Of a stretch of 64,000 nucleotides of DNA, positions 1 through 11,999 are shown piece by piece. How positions within the stretch are numbered: the stretch's first letter is position 1; every line of letters begins with the position of its first letter. The stretch is from positions 483,152,117 through 483,216,116 of the forward strand of contig NC_057864.1 in NCBI RefSeq assembly GCF_019393635.1, written 5' to 3'. Below the pieces are notes generated by a model. That model was not told the origin of the DNA, ran no database searches, and worked only from the letters and a program-made list of their open reading frames with translations. The translations under genes and the position numbers were made by a program. Origin of the DNA: Dromiciops gliroides (Eukaryota; Chordata; Mammalia; Microbiotheria; Microbiotheriidae).

Positions 1-112
1 GACTCCAGAGTCCGAGGTTCTGGGTTCTGCTTCTGCTCCTGAGGTTTACTGGATGGTCTAGGTTAGGTGATTTCATTTCCCTGGGCCTATAAAATGGGGA
101 GGGGAGAGGGGT
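1..112 (+). repeat. MIR-like relic at the window edge
   Basis: The 3' part of an old MIR/CORE-SINE: ctgggttctgcttctgctcc, then gtgatttcatttccctgggc and ctataaaatgggg. Cut by the window start. Confidence 0.5.
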
Positions 113-1639
113 GTGCTAGATAACCCCTCTGTTTCCCTGCAGTTCTAGATCCATGTCCCCAACATCCACAACCCCACAAGTCACTGAGCAGTTTCCAGGA
201 GCACCAGGTCCTCACTCTCCTTGCCTGCCTAATTGGCCCAAAGATCACACCATGGGCTCATTTGCCCAGGAAGCCTTCTCTGGGTAGCAGAGAGTGGTTG
301 TGTTGCTAGAGCTAGAGAACAAACTTCTCCTTCCCCATCCCTGATCTCAACTGTATCCCAAGGAAAACCAGGGCCCGAGGGGTTCATTGTGAAAAGGTGA
401 CCTAGGTGGGTGGGAGGGTGGAATGTCTGAGCCAGACCTCAGTCAGTGGGCACAGAGGGCACCCACGGGGCACTCCAAGTGGTGTTCCGCAGGTGGCACT
501 TGGGTTAGCCTGTCCCCAATGCTAGCTTTGCCGTCTCGCCTCTGGGTGGATTTGGTCCTACCTCTCCAGCAACCCTACCCCAGGAGCACGGTCCCTGAGA
601 CCCAGACAAAGGAGGGACTGCGCACGGGATTCACAGGAGGTGCCAAGGAAACCTGTGATGAGGCTCAAAAAGAAGAGATGCTTTGTGGTGACCTTCCCAG
701 GAAGAGAGAGATAAAGGGCCCAGGGATGACCTGGGCAGCCCTAACATGGGCCTTCTTCCCCAGCCGTGTATCTCAGACACGAATGAGAGCCTGCCAAGGC
801 TTATCAAGCACGCTTCTGACCAGCAGCCCCTTCTGGGGGTTCCTGTGGAAAGGGTGTGGGACTTTGGGTTGTTCCTATCTCGTCTTCCCTTGGTATCAGG
901 GATGACGGCATTTCAGAGACACATTCTCGTTTATGTGGGGGCCAGTGCTCAGCAGCCACTTCCCTCAAAACCTGAGAAGCTCAACTCAATTCTTTGTTCC
1001 TTCTCACCAGCCGTAGACAGAAACTGATTCTTGAGAGCTGGGAGAACACAGTGCTAGGATTCATCTCCCCTGGATGGGCCCAGAGGGTTTGACCCACAGG
1101 GAGACACTACGACAAACACAAAGGGTCAGTTGAGGGAGAGATACCAGACTCTGTAGGAAGAGAATCCCCCTCGGCTTGAGGCGCTACAAGAACAACTCAT
1201 CCACTGATTACAAAGAGTCCTTTCTTGGCCACAGATGATCTCCAGAAGATGTTAGACAACCAGATCACCAGCATAAGAGGAGTCCTGGATGCTAGCAGAC
1301 ATAGCATTGGGTTAACTCTGTCCGGCAGGAAAGCAGCTCCCGAGAACACGGCTTCTGCCTGTTCTCTCCCTCCCTCCTGACCTCTCACTGTGATGGCTGG
1401 CTCCATTAACCATAATTTGTACAGGGCACGGCTTTAGCTGACAAAGTGTGAGTTTGTTTACTTCCTGCAGGGTGTCTGTCCTCTGGAGCACCCGAATATT
1501 TCCCTGTTGTCAGGTGCAAAGAATTCCACCTGTGAATGCTTATGGGAACCAGTTATATCACCAGAAAAAACATGTAAAGTATTTCTAGTGCCTCTAAAGG
1601 TTGTTGAGGGAGCCCCTCACCCCCCACCCTCACAAAAGA

Positions 1640-1755
1640 CTCCTTGAGATCAGGGATTGTTTCTTCTGTGTGTGTGTATTTGTATCCCTATCACCCAGCA
1701 CATAGTAGGTGCCTAGTAAATGCTTGTTGATGGATTCATTTTTCCAACTAATGAT
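1640..1755 (+). repeat. L2 LINE 3' tail relic
   Basis: gactccttgagatcagggat ... cagcacatagtaggtgccta ... aaatgcttgttga is the usual L2 3' end. Confidence 0.55.
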
Positions 1756-1874
1756 CAGGACTTTGGAAGAAAAGGGAGGATGTGGAAAGTAAAGACAGGG
1801 CTATAGAGATGATGTTATTGAACATATTTGGTTTTCTTGACTAGGACTTAAGATATCAGAATAATGGGTTTCTT

Positions 1875-2047
1875 TTTTCTTTTTTTTTTTTTTGCTTTGT
1901 TTTGTTTTTTTGCGGGGCAATGGGGGTTAAGTGACTTGCCCAGGGTCACACAGCTAGTAAGTATCAAGTGTCTGAGGCCGGATTTAAAGTCAGGTACTCC
2001 TGAATCCAGGGCTGGTGCTTTATCCACTGTGCCACCTAGCTGTCCCT
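1875..2047 (-). mobile_element. Marsupial tRNA-derived SINE copy 1
   Basis: The complement carries the family head (cagctaggtggcacagtgg, A box), B box and ctagctgtgtgaccctgggc core, with a T-rich tail on the plus strand. A perfect 17-base target duplication (agaataatgggtttctt) flanks it at 1858-1874 and 2048-2064. Confidence 0.92.
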
Positions 2048-2334
2048 AGAATAATGGGTTTCTTGCCAGGTACAGCATAAATCTCATGAGGCCTGGGAAG
2101 GAAGTGTTTGGGATGAAATACTGATCAAGAAGACTTTAGACTGAAATTGAAGAGGGAAGAAAAAATGCCCAGTTATACCTGTCAAACCAGATACGATGGA
2201 GGATGGAGGGGATGACCTAGAAAAAAAAAGAGTAAAGGTGTTGCCCAGTAATTTGCAGGAGGAAATGACCAGGAAGAGGGTTGGGGATAGCACTTAGGGC
2301 CTCAAACATCCTTTCAACAATGCAAAGGTGGTAA

Positions 2335-3030
2335 ACAAGGTGAACTTGGATTTATTACATCCGGAAGCAAATATGATCTCTTAGTCATTATTGAGACTTG
2401 GTGGGATAGGACTCAAGGCTAAACTAGGACATTTGAAAGGCGTACATTCTTCAAAAGAAACACATCTGAAATAACTCTATTTGTCAAGATGTATGTCTAC
2501 ACAGAAACTCATGAACCTGAGGGCAGAAGCACAGCAGAGAGAATTTGGATTAGAATTAGGAAAGAACAAGAAACAGAGATTGACAAGAGTGTAGTATGAG
2601 CCACCCAGTCAGATGGAGGATATGGATGATGTTTTTCCCAGTACAGGTCATAAAATAGACCCAGGGACAAAATGTGGCAGAACCTATTTCAACTGTCAAG
2701 TTACTGGGAAGAGTAGATTATAGCTAAGAGAGAAGGGATACCCAGCAAAAGTAAAAAGACAGCAAGAGAGTCCCGAGCTGCTATAAATGATGTCAAGTCC
2801 CTAGGTTATGAAAGAAGTCATAGATTTCAATGGTCGATTGGCCCTAGGGGGCAGGACTAAGATCAAGGGTGCTCTCTAAAAGTGAAATGGGCTGCCTGGG
2901 GAAACCATGGGCTCCCTCTCCATGGCAGAGACTGGATAACCACTCTACGGGAATGTTGTCTAGGGGATCCTTGTCCAGATGCTTGTTGGACTAGATGCCT
3001 CTAAGATTTTTTCCAGCTCTCACATTCAAT
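2335..3030 (+). mobile_element. CR1/L3-type LINE relic (endonuclease part and 3' end)
   Basis: Near 2,370-2,420 the plus strand reads YDLLVIIETWWDRTQG, the E-T-W-W-D motif of the CR1-type endonuclease. From about 2,870 to 3,030 it matches the L3/CR1 3' end (aatgggctgcctggg, then ttgttggactagatgcctct). The middle is eroded. An internal deletion joins the two parts. Confidence 0.6.
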
Positions 3031-3180
3031 TCATCAAGATTTGGTTGAATGTTTACTACGCACCAGGCCCTGTTCTAGGTACTAGGGATCCAGAGACCAA
3101 AGGAAAAAAAAACCACTTGCTCTCAAGTCATTTACATTCTATTGATATCAAATAACATGTACACAGATGAGTAAATAGGA
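3030..3180 (+). repeat. L2/CR1-type relic
   Basis: aatgtttactacgcaccagg, then gttctaggtactagggatcc and ctctcaagtcatttacattc follow the L2-like consensus for a widespread relic. Confidence 0.45.
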
Positions 3181-3827
3181 AAAATATGCTATTTTAAATG
3201 CAAAATAATTTTGGGAGAAGGGAAACACAACTGAAGGATCAAGAAGACCTCCTTAGCTGTGCCTCAAATAAAGCTTGGGGAGTCTACAAGCTGGAGAGGA
3301 GGAAGACATGAGGCACAGCCCGAGCAAAAGCATGGAGGTAGGAGATGATTTATGTGTTAGTATCGTTTGCATGATTCTATCATTCTGAGTCTGGGTGTCC
3401 CATGTAATGTGACTGAATGGTACTGTACAACAACATCGAGGTTCATGATATTTTCCCTTCTAAAATACCAACTGTGAATTCATGTCTGTAACAAGAGAAG
3501 AGAAGATGGAGGCTTGGGATCATTCTCCCTGAGGTATGCACTTGGGTCTGGGCCAGGATTGGTTTGGCAGGGGAAAGGGGAGAAAGAAAGCATTCGAGGA
3601 GTCCCTGAGTGAGCCAGCGCCTGAGAGTCACAGGACTTTGAGGGAAAAGGAAGGTAATTGTTGGAAGAGAGCAGATGAGCTCGCCAAAGCCAGCCAGACA
3701 TGTGTGGGTGTGTACTTGCTGGCGGTATTTGGATGGGGGAAGGTTGGAGTGGAATGGAAGGAAGGAGGAGGGAGAAGTTACCCTTCCCTCCTTCCTGAAG
3801 AGCTGCACCCTTTCCATCAATAACAAC

Positions 3828-4320
3828 AATAATAGCTAGTATTTTTATAGCACCTACTATGTGTTAAGTGCTTTACAAAAATATCTCATTTTATCTTTAG
3901 AACAACCCAGGAGATAGGTGCTTATTTCCATTTTATAGCTGAGGAAACTGGAGCAAACAGAGTTAAGTGACTTGCCCAAAGTCACACAACTAAGTGTTTG
4001 AAGTAGAATTGGAACTCAAGTCTTCCTGACGCATTGCCTTTTGGAGTCCCCTTTGCACAGGGGGAGGGGGGGGTGCTGAGCCCACCTCCATCTCATCTCT
4101 TGAGTGACTAGAAGTATGGTCCAGTGGGAAAGATCACTGGCCTGGTGTGCTAGGAAGTATATTAGAGCTGCAAGCAGGAAGAAATGGGTTCAAATCCCAA
4201 CTGAGAGACTAGCTTTGTGACCCTCTTCAAGTCACCTAATTAATCCTCAGTTTTGTTTTCTGTAGAATGGCTGGGCAGGGGGTAGACTCCATAACCTTAA
4301 AGGTTGCTGCTAGATATAAA
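3828..4320. repeat. Two MIR relics in opposite orientation
   Basis: 3828-4035 is a reverse MIR (gctgaggaaactggagcaaa, acttgcccaaagtcacacaa). 4105-4320 is a forward MIR (gggttcaaatcccaactgag, gtgaccctcttcaagtcacc). Both are old and diverged. Confidence 0.6.
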
Positions 4321-4639
4321 TGAAAGCTCCTGGGACCAGCTTCCCTCCAGCTTTTTCTACCTATCCTAGGCCCTACCCCTCTGTCTGCCTGTCTGTCTGT
4401 CTGTCTCTCATCTCCCCTCCTCCCTCCCAGTCAAAGCCGGGCTTGACAAAAGAGGGTGACCCAGCTGGCACCAAAGAGAAGTAGAGGAAGCCGGTGGCCA
4501 CTGCCTCTGCTCCCTCCCAGCAAGCACAGACCAGATAACCAGGGAGTGCAGCCTCTCTCCCTGAGACAAAGCCAACTGTCAGGACACTGCCGCAGCCTGA
4601 CACATCTCTACAGTGGTAGGTAGGTTTGCAGAGTTTTGT

Positions 4640-4787
4640 TTTTTTTTTTTTTTTGCAGGGCAATGAAGGTTAATTGACTTGCCCAGGGTCACACAGCTAG
4701 TATCAAGTGTCTAAGACTGGATTTGAACTCAGGTCCTCCTGAATCTAGGGCCAGTGCTCTATCCACTGTGCCACCTAGCTGCCCCCT
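4640..4787 (-). mobile_element. Marsupial SINE copy 2 (outer of a stacked pair)
   Basis: Full family sequence in reverse, with poly(T). It abuts copy 3 and shares the target sequence gcagagtt at 4628 and 4788. Confidence 0.88.
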
Positions 4788-4799
4788 GCAGAGTTCTTT

Positions 4800-4949
4800 T
4801 TTTTTTTTAGGGAGGCAATTGGGGTTAAGTGACTTGCCCAGGGTCACACAGCTAGTAAGTGTTAAGTGTCTGAGGCCGCATTTGAATTCAGGTCCTCCTG
4901 AATCCAGGGCCAGTGCTCTATCCACTGCGCCACCTAGCTGCCCCCCACC
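4800..4949 (-). mobile_element. Marsupial SINE copy 3 (inserted beside copy 2)
   Basis: Reverse SINE of the variant with aggcaattggggttaag and gtgttaagtg. It is flanked by the perfect 12-base duplication gcagagttcttt at 4788-4799 and 4950-4961. Confidence 0.9.
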
Positions 4950-4999
4950 GCAGAGTTCTTTATGGACATTAGCTCACTGACTCACAGAAACCCTTTGGG

Positions 5000-5160
5000 G
5001 GCAGATACTAGGAGGATATGACCCCATATTAGAGATGAAAAAACTGACATCAAGAGAAGTCATGTCACCAAGCTCACCAGCTAATGGTTCTAACCTGGGA
5101 TTTGAACCCAGGCCTTCCCAACTCCCTATCCAACACCCTCTTCACTATGACACTAAACTG
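5000..5160 (-). repeat. MIR relic
   Basis: Reverse MIR: agagatgaaaaaactgacat ... gggatttgaacccaggcctt. Confidence 0.5.
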
Positions 5161-5767
5161 TGGGGGTTTTTCCCTCCATGGGCACAATATAAATTTGTCC
5201 AAAATACCTAATTTCTCTAAAGCCACAAGGAACAGACTAACAAGGACACCCCCAGGCCTACCAACCAACACTTATGAATTTTGTCCCTATTTTTCCAACA
5301 CAAGGTTCTGTGTGGCTTAATTCATTTGGGAGATGCCAACTTGGGGGTTTGCACAATGCCAGCCAAGAGCATGAGCCACCATTCACTGTCATGGCAGACG
5401 TCAAAGATCCAGGGTTGGCCTTGAGCTGCCCCGATCTGCCCAGTGTCCAGACCTGGGAAGGTGATGGACGGCCAGCCCCTGCCCTGGCCAGAGCAGCTCA
5501 CGAGTCTCACGTCCCTCATTCTGGGCATCAGGGTTTGGGAAGATGAACAAGTTTGGGAGTGTTGAGAGGAGGGAGATCTGCAGGGTGAGGGGACTAAAAA
5601 CTACATCATAAGAGGGATTCTAAGAGACCTGGGGGTATTTGCATGGAGATGGAGCCACAGATATGAAGAGCTGTCACCCTATAGAAGAATTAAGCTTGTT
5701 TTCCTTGACTCCAGTGAGTAATGGGTGAATGTTCCAGGCAGAGATTTAGATTCAAACTATAGAAAAG

Positions 5768-5919
5768 GGGGCAGCTAGATGGCACAGTGGATAGAGCACC
5801 AGCCCTGGATTCAGGAGGACCTGAGTTCAAATACAGCCTCAGACACTTGACACTTACTAGCTGTGTGACCCTGAGCAAGTCACTTGACCCTCATTGCCCC
5901 AACCCCCCCCCCAACAAAA
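5768..5919 (+). mobile_element. Marsupial SINE copy 4
   Basis: Forward copy with the A box (tggcacagtgg), B box (gttcaaat) and a C/A-rich tail. It has a perfect 15-base duplication, caaactatagaaaag, at 5753-5767 and 5920-5934. Confidence 0.92.
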
Positions 5920-6089
5920 CAAACTATAGAAAAGAATCCTTTTAATTAGAGCTAAGCAAAAGTGAACTTGGCTTTCTTGGTAAGTAATGAGTTCCCCATC
6001 ACTACAGGCGTGAAAACAGAGGCTCTCTGAATAATTGTTTGAAAGCTCAGGAATGAGTTGCAATAGCTGAATTCTGAACTTCTCACATA

Positions 6090-6265
6090 ATGTCATGGAA
6101 GCTGGCGGGACCTCGGAGGTGGTCTAGTCCAACCCCTCATGGTACACATGAGGAAACTGAGGCACACAGAAATGAGGTCTCACCCAAGGTCACAGTAAGT
6201 GGAAGGGTCAGGATTCGAACCCTAGAACGTTGACTCCAAGCACAGTGCTCTTCTCCTGGGCCCCG
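6090..6265 (-). repeat. MIR-like relic
   Basis: Reverse copy: gtctagtccaacccctcatg, acatgaggaaactgaggcac, caggattcgaaccctagaac. Confidence 0.6.
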
Positions 6266-6936
6266 ACTCAGAAGGGTTGGGGGCTTTGGTGGGAAGGAAG
6301 AAGCCAAGATAGCTTCCTAAAAGTCTCCAGACCTAGGGTTACTGGTCAGGTTAAAGCCAGGGCTAGGAAGGCATGTGGAAAGCCAGGCGAATGTTAGTGG
6401 TGTTCTGATACGGGCAGCCAAGTGTAGACACTAAGAACTGGGCAAGTTGGGAGGGAGGCACCAGCTGAGTGCAGTTATCTATCCAGATGCCCAGCGCTGA
6501 GAAGTCGGGATGTCCCCAGACTCTCAAAGATGGCATGAGCACAGCCAGGCCAGTCAGGTGCCAGCCCCCTCCCAGCACCGTTCCTTAACCTCCCTCCCTC
6601 TCTCCGTCTCTCAGCCTCCCTCTTTCCCATGGTATTATTGGCTCGGACAGCCATCAGCCCCAGGGCTCTCTTCTCTCTTAACTCCCAGGGGCCACCCACC
6701 CAGAGGCCACAGCCCTAGGATTCCAGAAAACACTCCCACTGGATTCCAGAGGCCACACCCCTGAGGTGAAAGGGAGGAGGCTAGAGAAAGCTAGCTTGGT
6801 CAGGTAGCAGGGCCGAAAGAACGGGATTTCTGTTTCCTTTTAGAAGGAGGGAAACTTGTCTCAGGTAGAAAGAGGAAAAACCCATGGGGGAGGGGAGGAG
6901 ACAGAGACCGAGACACACAGAGAGAGATGGGAAAGG

Positions 6937-7175
6937 GAGAGAGAGAGAGAGAGTGTGTGTGTGGAGGTACTAGAGAACCAACCAACAAGCATTTGTTAAG
7001 TGCCTACTATGTGCCAGGCATTGTGCTGAATGTTGGGGATAGAAATTCAAAGAATGGAGAGAGAGAGAGAGAGAGAAACTGGAAGTACTAGAGAACCAAC
7101 CAATAAGCATTTATGAAGTGCCTACTATGTGCCAGGCATTGTGCTGGATGTTGGGGATAGAAATTCAACGAATGA
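6937..7175 (+). repeat. 118-bp tandem duplication of a GA repeat plus L2-like segment
   Basis: The block starting ggaggtactagagaaccaac at 6963 recurs as ggaagtactagagaaccaac at 7081 with few differences. Both units are preceded by a (GA)n run and run through aagcatttgttaagtgccta (aagcatttatgaagtgccta in the second), ctatgtgccaggcattgtgc and atgttggggatagaaattca. Confidence 0.8.
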
Positions 7176-7387
7176 AAAAGAAAGGGGGTTTTGATTAGTG
7201 GAGTAAAGGATCATTGACCTAGAGCTAGAAGGAAGCTGGGAGGTCATCTAACCCTCATTTTTATCAATGTAGAAACAAAGGGCCAAGGAACTTAAGTGAC
7301 TTGCCCAAGGTAATACATTTCACAGAGGTAATAAATTTCAGAGGTAGAATTTGAACCTTTGATGAAGTCCTGGAAAAGTTCCCTCCC

Positions 7388-7512
7388 CTAGCGGAATATT
7401 AGCTCTTTGAGTGCAGGGGCTATCTCCTTTGTGTCTGTGTGTGCTCAGCACCTAGCTCTGGGCTTGGCACATAGTAGGAGAGGTTGGTAAATTCCTGTTG
7501 ATTGCTTGAAGA
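7388..7512 (+). repeat. L2 LINE 3' tail relic
   Basis: tagctctttgagtgcagggg ... tcagcacctagctctgggct ... cttggcacatagtaggag ... aattcctgttgattgc. Confidence 0.5.
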
Positions 7513-7899
7513 GGTAGAAAGGGATGGGATCAAAGATATATGTGAATGGGGCTAGCCTCAGAGAGGAGGGGAGGGAAGCTGCACGCAGAAGCAGGAAAGC
7601 GTGGGGGTGGGGAGAAGATCCCAGGATGTGGGTTCCCAGGGTCTGGATCTTCTCAGTCAAGCAGGGGTCTGGGAGCCAGGGGTCCAGGGGAGAGGGAAGG
7701 CTGAGGTGGAGGCAGGGGAACAAGGCAGAGCATAGACTCAGGGAAGAGCAGAGGGGCCCAGTTTTGAGACCCTCCCCATGATAAAGCAGCATCCTAGAAG
7801 CAAGATCTAGAGAAAGCAGACCCAGGGGGGTGATCCCAGGTTGGTCAGTGAAAACCAGACTACTCAAGTCATCAAGCAATTGTTGTGTTCTCTAAGCTC

Positions 7900-7990
7900 C
7901 GCCGCCGCCGGGGCGCAGGGAATGTGGATGCAAGCAAAGATAGATCGCCCCTGCCCTCAGGGAGCTTACATTCAAAGAGGAGAGGGCAAC
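7900..7990 (+). repeat. L2-like relic
   Basis: tgccctcagggagcttacat and neighbouring bases match the common L2-type segment. Confidence 0.4.
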
Positions 7991-8049
7991 ATTAAAAAAG
8001 GAAGTTGAGAGAAGAGAGAGTGAAGGAGTAAACTTGGCCAGCCAGGCAC

Positions 8050-8205
8050 TTTTTTTTTTTTCCTTTTTAGTGAGGCAATTGGGGTTAAGTGACTTGTCCA
8101 GAGTCACACAGCTAGTAAGTGTTAAGTGTCGGAGGCTGGATTTGAACTCAGGTACTCCTGACTCCAGGGCTGGTGCTCTATCCACTGCGCCACCTAGCTG
8201 CCCCC
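8050..8205 (-). mobile_element. Marsupial SINE copy 5
   Basis: Reverse copy of the aggcaattgggg / gtgttaagtg variant. It has imperfect flanking duplications (ccaggcactt and gctgggcactt). Confidence 0.88.
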
Positions 8206-8435
8206 CAGCTGGGCACTTTCTTCATGGAAATTCTAAGCGGAACTGATCAGAGGAAGTGGCCACAGGGCCATAGGATCTTCTGGGGTGAGAAGGCTGCTAC
8301 AAGTGAAAGGTTAAGGGGCTACTGGAACAGTTATGACTTACCTTTTGGGCCCAGATGGGCAGGGAGACAAAGAATACTAACAATATCCATTCAAAAAACA
8401 TTTATGACATGCTATAGTGGCCCCAGCAGAGAGAG

Positions 8436-8518
8436 AGACACAGAGACAGAGACAGAGACAGAGACAGAGACAGAGACAGAGACAGAGACAGAGACAGAGA
8501 CAGAGACAGAGACAGAGT
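8436..8518 (+). repeat. (ACAGAG)n hexamer microsatellite
   Basis: About 13 near-perfect copies of the hexamer. This also produces an artificial Thr-Glu reading frame. Confidence 0.95.
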
Positions 8519-8524
8519 GAGCTG

Positions 8525-8950
8525 GGCTCCAAGCCAGGAAGACCCCAGGCCCCACACAGGCTCTGGCACATGCTGGCTGTGTGACCCTAGGTAAGTCATT
8601 TCATTTCTCCAGGCTACTCTAATTCTCTCTAACTGTAAATTACAGAGGGGGCAGATGGTGCCTCTTAGAGGGGGTTTCCTCATAGGGATTCCTTATGCTA
8701 ATGAAATCAGGTCCAGTCCCTTTCCCCTATGCGTCTCTGTGTCTCTGGGCCTCTGGGGACACAAAGACAGAAAAATTACACAGCCCCTGCCCTCTATTGC
8801 CAAGGAAGTGACCCCAGAAAGGAGCCGCTCTGTCACCTGGGTAACTTTGGGGAAGTTGCTTAACCTCATTGAGCCTCAGTTTTCTCATTTGTAAAATGGG
8901 AGTATAGGATTAAATGACACCCAAGGTCCTTCCCAGTTTGCTAGGTCCTC
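8525..8950 (+). repeat. Two forward MIR relics
   Basis: 8525-8660: tggctgtgtgaccctaggta. 8820-8945: gagcctcagttttctcattt and gtaaaatgggagtataggat. Confidence 0.55.
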
Positions 8951-9279
8951 AAAGGCCTAACAGGCTCCTCTTAAAAAAGGAAAAACCAAGGCCTGGGAAG
9001 ATAAATATTGTGCAGATACTGGGATCTGAACCCAGAGCACACAGATATACTCTTGTGAGCTCAAAATACAGTGATAAAACTCCCTAAATACTCAACCTGT
9101 GAATACCTATTGAGTAATAAAGGATTGTTATAGAGAAATCATGTTTGTGGATAAGGACCACAACTCACTGTAGAGGGAAGAGGGAAACCGTGTGGATTTC
9201 AGCCTGCCAGCTTTGCATAAATAACTCGGACCTGTTTATTGTTGCTTGGCATAGTGCTGACTTAATCCTAGGTGGAGTT

Positions 9280-9325
9280 CTCCCTCTCTCCCTTCCTCCC
9301 TCCCTTCCTTTCTCTCTCTCTCAGA
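9280..9325 (+). repeat. CT-rich low-complexity tract
   Basis: ctccctctctcccttcctcc, then ctccctcccttcctttctct and ctctctc, a short pyrimidine run. Confidence 0.8.
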
Positions 9326-10049
9326 ATTCTGCCCCCATAGTCCTGGCTCCTGGACCGTGTCCATATGCTCTTAGGGCCCAGTCAAGAGACTGGGAAAATC
9401 TTCCACTCCTCCTACTCTCTCACAACCCTGGAGTCTGTTCTTCCTCTGTTATACTTGTTAGAGGACAGAGGCTCAGCATCACTATCCAAGTTCAATCTGT
9501 TTAGAGAATTTGGAGGGCCCTCCTCTCCGCAGAGAGACGGGGAACTATATATAGGTATGTAATGAAACATAGATTGCCAGGCATGGCTGACTATTGATTT
9601 GTTTTGCCTAACTCTTCTCTGGAGCGTTCTGTGAAGCCACAAGAAGGAGGAAGGAGGTGAGTGTTGAAGAATCACAGGGACGGGAAACAAACTCCCAAAT
9701 GAGAGCATCATAACAACTTTTCATTTTTGAGAAGACTCTTGCAGGGCGACATTCACAGGGTTTTCTCTTTCTTCTCCACAGTGAATTGTGGCGCTTGAAT
9801 GGGAACACGGCTTCCCTGTCATAATCCCCTGAATAAACAGCTGCCCTGGATGCAGAGAAAAGCAACAAAGAGAGCCCGCTGTCTGCCACCCAGCTAAGGA
9901 CAGATTTTCCAAACAAGCTGGGCCCCTGTCACTGGAGAGCTTGGCATACATTAAGATAAGCTATGAATGCTGGGCTGGGCTGGGGAGGGGTGAAGATCCT
10001 GGGGTCATAGAATACCCCCCAGGATAAAGAGGAGCTAGAAATGTTTAGG

Positions 10050-10135
10050 AGCAAAGAAGCATGGCTCCTCGCTCAGTGCCTGGCACACAGTAGGCCCTTA
10101 ATAATGAGGGCTTGCTGAATTAAATGGAATGGAAG
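10050..10135 (+). repeat. L2 LINE 3' tail relic
   Basis: cagtgcctggcacacagtag then gcccttaataatgagggctt and gctgaat. Confidence 0.5.
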
Positions 10136-11481
10136 AAGGCAAATCTATGCTCACACTGACAAGTTGCCAGATGTAAATAAGTGTCCTTGAGCCCTGCAAA
10201 TTTCATCCTGAACATTTCAGAGGGGAAAATATCTGCCACGCTGACATTTTCCTCACCCAAACTCACAGGATCCCAGAACCCAGAATCCGGCCTCACAAAC
10301 CCAGCCCCCCGAAAACTGAATGAAGAGCCTTGTGAGAGACAGAGGACAGGGATGTTTTTGCAAAACCAGGCAGGGATGGTTTAGGGAAACCAATATACAC
10401 AAGATCAGGAGGATGGGGAGGGCAGGGGGAGCAGAACAAAGAGGGCTCACACATCCCTGCCAGCAGAAGCAGGAGGGCTGGCTTGGGATGGGGCGCTGGG
10501 GTATGTAAGCCTTTGGAAAAGGGACCAGAGCTGCCTGGATGTAGCCTTGGGCATCTGCTCCAGGTCTGCCTGGGCCTGAGCTCCTGAACAGAGGGCTGTG
10601 CTTATGAAGAGGCCTGCTCTGCACCCCCGCACAAGGATGGGAGGCTGCTGTGAGCCCCTCCCCACTCCCAGGGCATCCTCCAGCAGAGGCCAGCTCACTT
10701 CACTGAATCATGAATCATCCTGGAATCTCTGTGTGCTAAGGCATCCCAAAAGCCGACTAGGCCAAGCCATCGCCTGACTGAGAATGCTCTCTGTCGCTTT
10801 GAGGGGGACCCCAATCCTGAGGCAGCCCCCCCTCCTTTGGGATCATTCTGATGGTGATGACGCTTGTCTTCAGGGTAGTGAAGGGAGCCTGAGACCTCAC
10901 TTCCAGAGCCCCCACCCCCTCACCCCCTTCACCAAAGGTCCGGTGAAGCCCTTGGACCTCTTCTCACAATCGTGCTGCTTACTTAACACATAACATGTAT
11001 TTAATGCAACAGTAAAATAAAATAATAAATGCAGAGGATTGTAAAGAATACTGATTATGTTGAAATTCAGTTATCAAAATACACATTTAAAAAAGGATCC
11101 CGGGGCCCACCCAGGTTCAGAACCCTCGGGGTGAGTCCAGTGCCCCTCATTTGTAAAATGAAGAAGCCGGGACTCTGAAAGATGCAATGATGATGATAGA
11201 CAGAGCCCCAGAAGGGACCTTCTTTTTACCGAGGGGAAAATGGGGGAAGGTGCTGGGCCTTGCTCAGGTCACCCAGGCAGCAAGGGTTGGAGAAGAGATT
11301 TGAACTCAGGCCCTCAGTCTTCAGAGGCAGTTGTACCATGTACCTTGTACCATGGGTTCTCTTCATCAGGCCTAAACCTCTGGGCCACTTGCCCCCACTG
11401 CTATTCATTCTGCCCTCTGAGACCAAGCCCAAGGAGTCTCATCTCTCCTTATGGAAGAGCTCTTCAAATATGTAAAGACTG

Positions 11482-11635
11482 GGGGGGCAACTAGGTGGTG
11501 CGGTGGATAAAGCACTGGCCCTGGATTCAGGTGGACCTGAGTTCAAATCCGGCCTCAGACACTTGACACTTACTAGCTGTGTGACCCTGGGCAAGTCACT
11601 TAACCCTTATTGGCCAGCAAAAAACCAAAAAACAA
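11482..11635 (+). mobile_element. Marsupial SINE copy 7
   Basis: Forward copy (caactaggtggtgcggtgga, then the core and an A-rich tail). Flanks atgtaaagactg and atgtaaatactg form a duplication with one mismatch. Confidence 0.9.
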
Positions 11636-11662
11636 AATGTAAATACTGCCTTAGGTGCTTTA

Positions 11663-11828
11663 TCATTCATTCATTCATTCATTCATTCATTCATTCATCC
11701 ATCCATCCATCCATCCATCCATCCATCCATCCATCCATCCATCCATCCATCTACTTATCCATCCATCTATCTATCCTTCCATTCATCTATCCATCTACCC
11801 ACCCACCCACCCACCCACTCACTCATTC
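11663..11828 (+). repeat. Compound (ATTC)n (ATCC)n (ACCC)n microsatellite
   Basis: About 165 bases of tetranucleotides change unit from ATTC to ATCC to ATCT and ACCC, starting right after a SINE tail. Likely polymorphic. Confidence 0.95.
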
Positions 11829-11999
11829 AGGTCCTTGCAAGCCTTCTCTTCTCAACCAATCAATGAATCAATAATTCTCATTCCTTTAACATGCACTGGG
11901 GGTGGCCAAGATAGAGCCCAGGTCTTCTGGGGGACTACGCCCATGACTATGACATACCAGAGGGCAGGGAACCCTGGACCCTGTTTATCCCTCAGCAAC

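Noticed and set aside
4689..4980. Recurrent peptides such as [14 protein letters not shown] in many frames
   Set aside because: They are translations of the SINE family in one frame, repeated wherever a copy lies.
8173..8683. Frames with Thr-Glu or Leu-Ser repeats
   Set aside because: They are direct translations of the (ACAGAG)n microsatellite.
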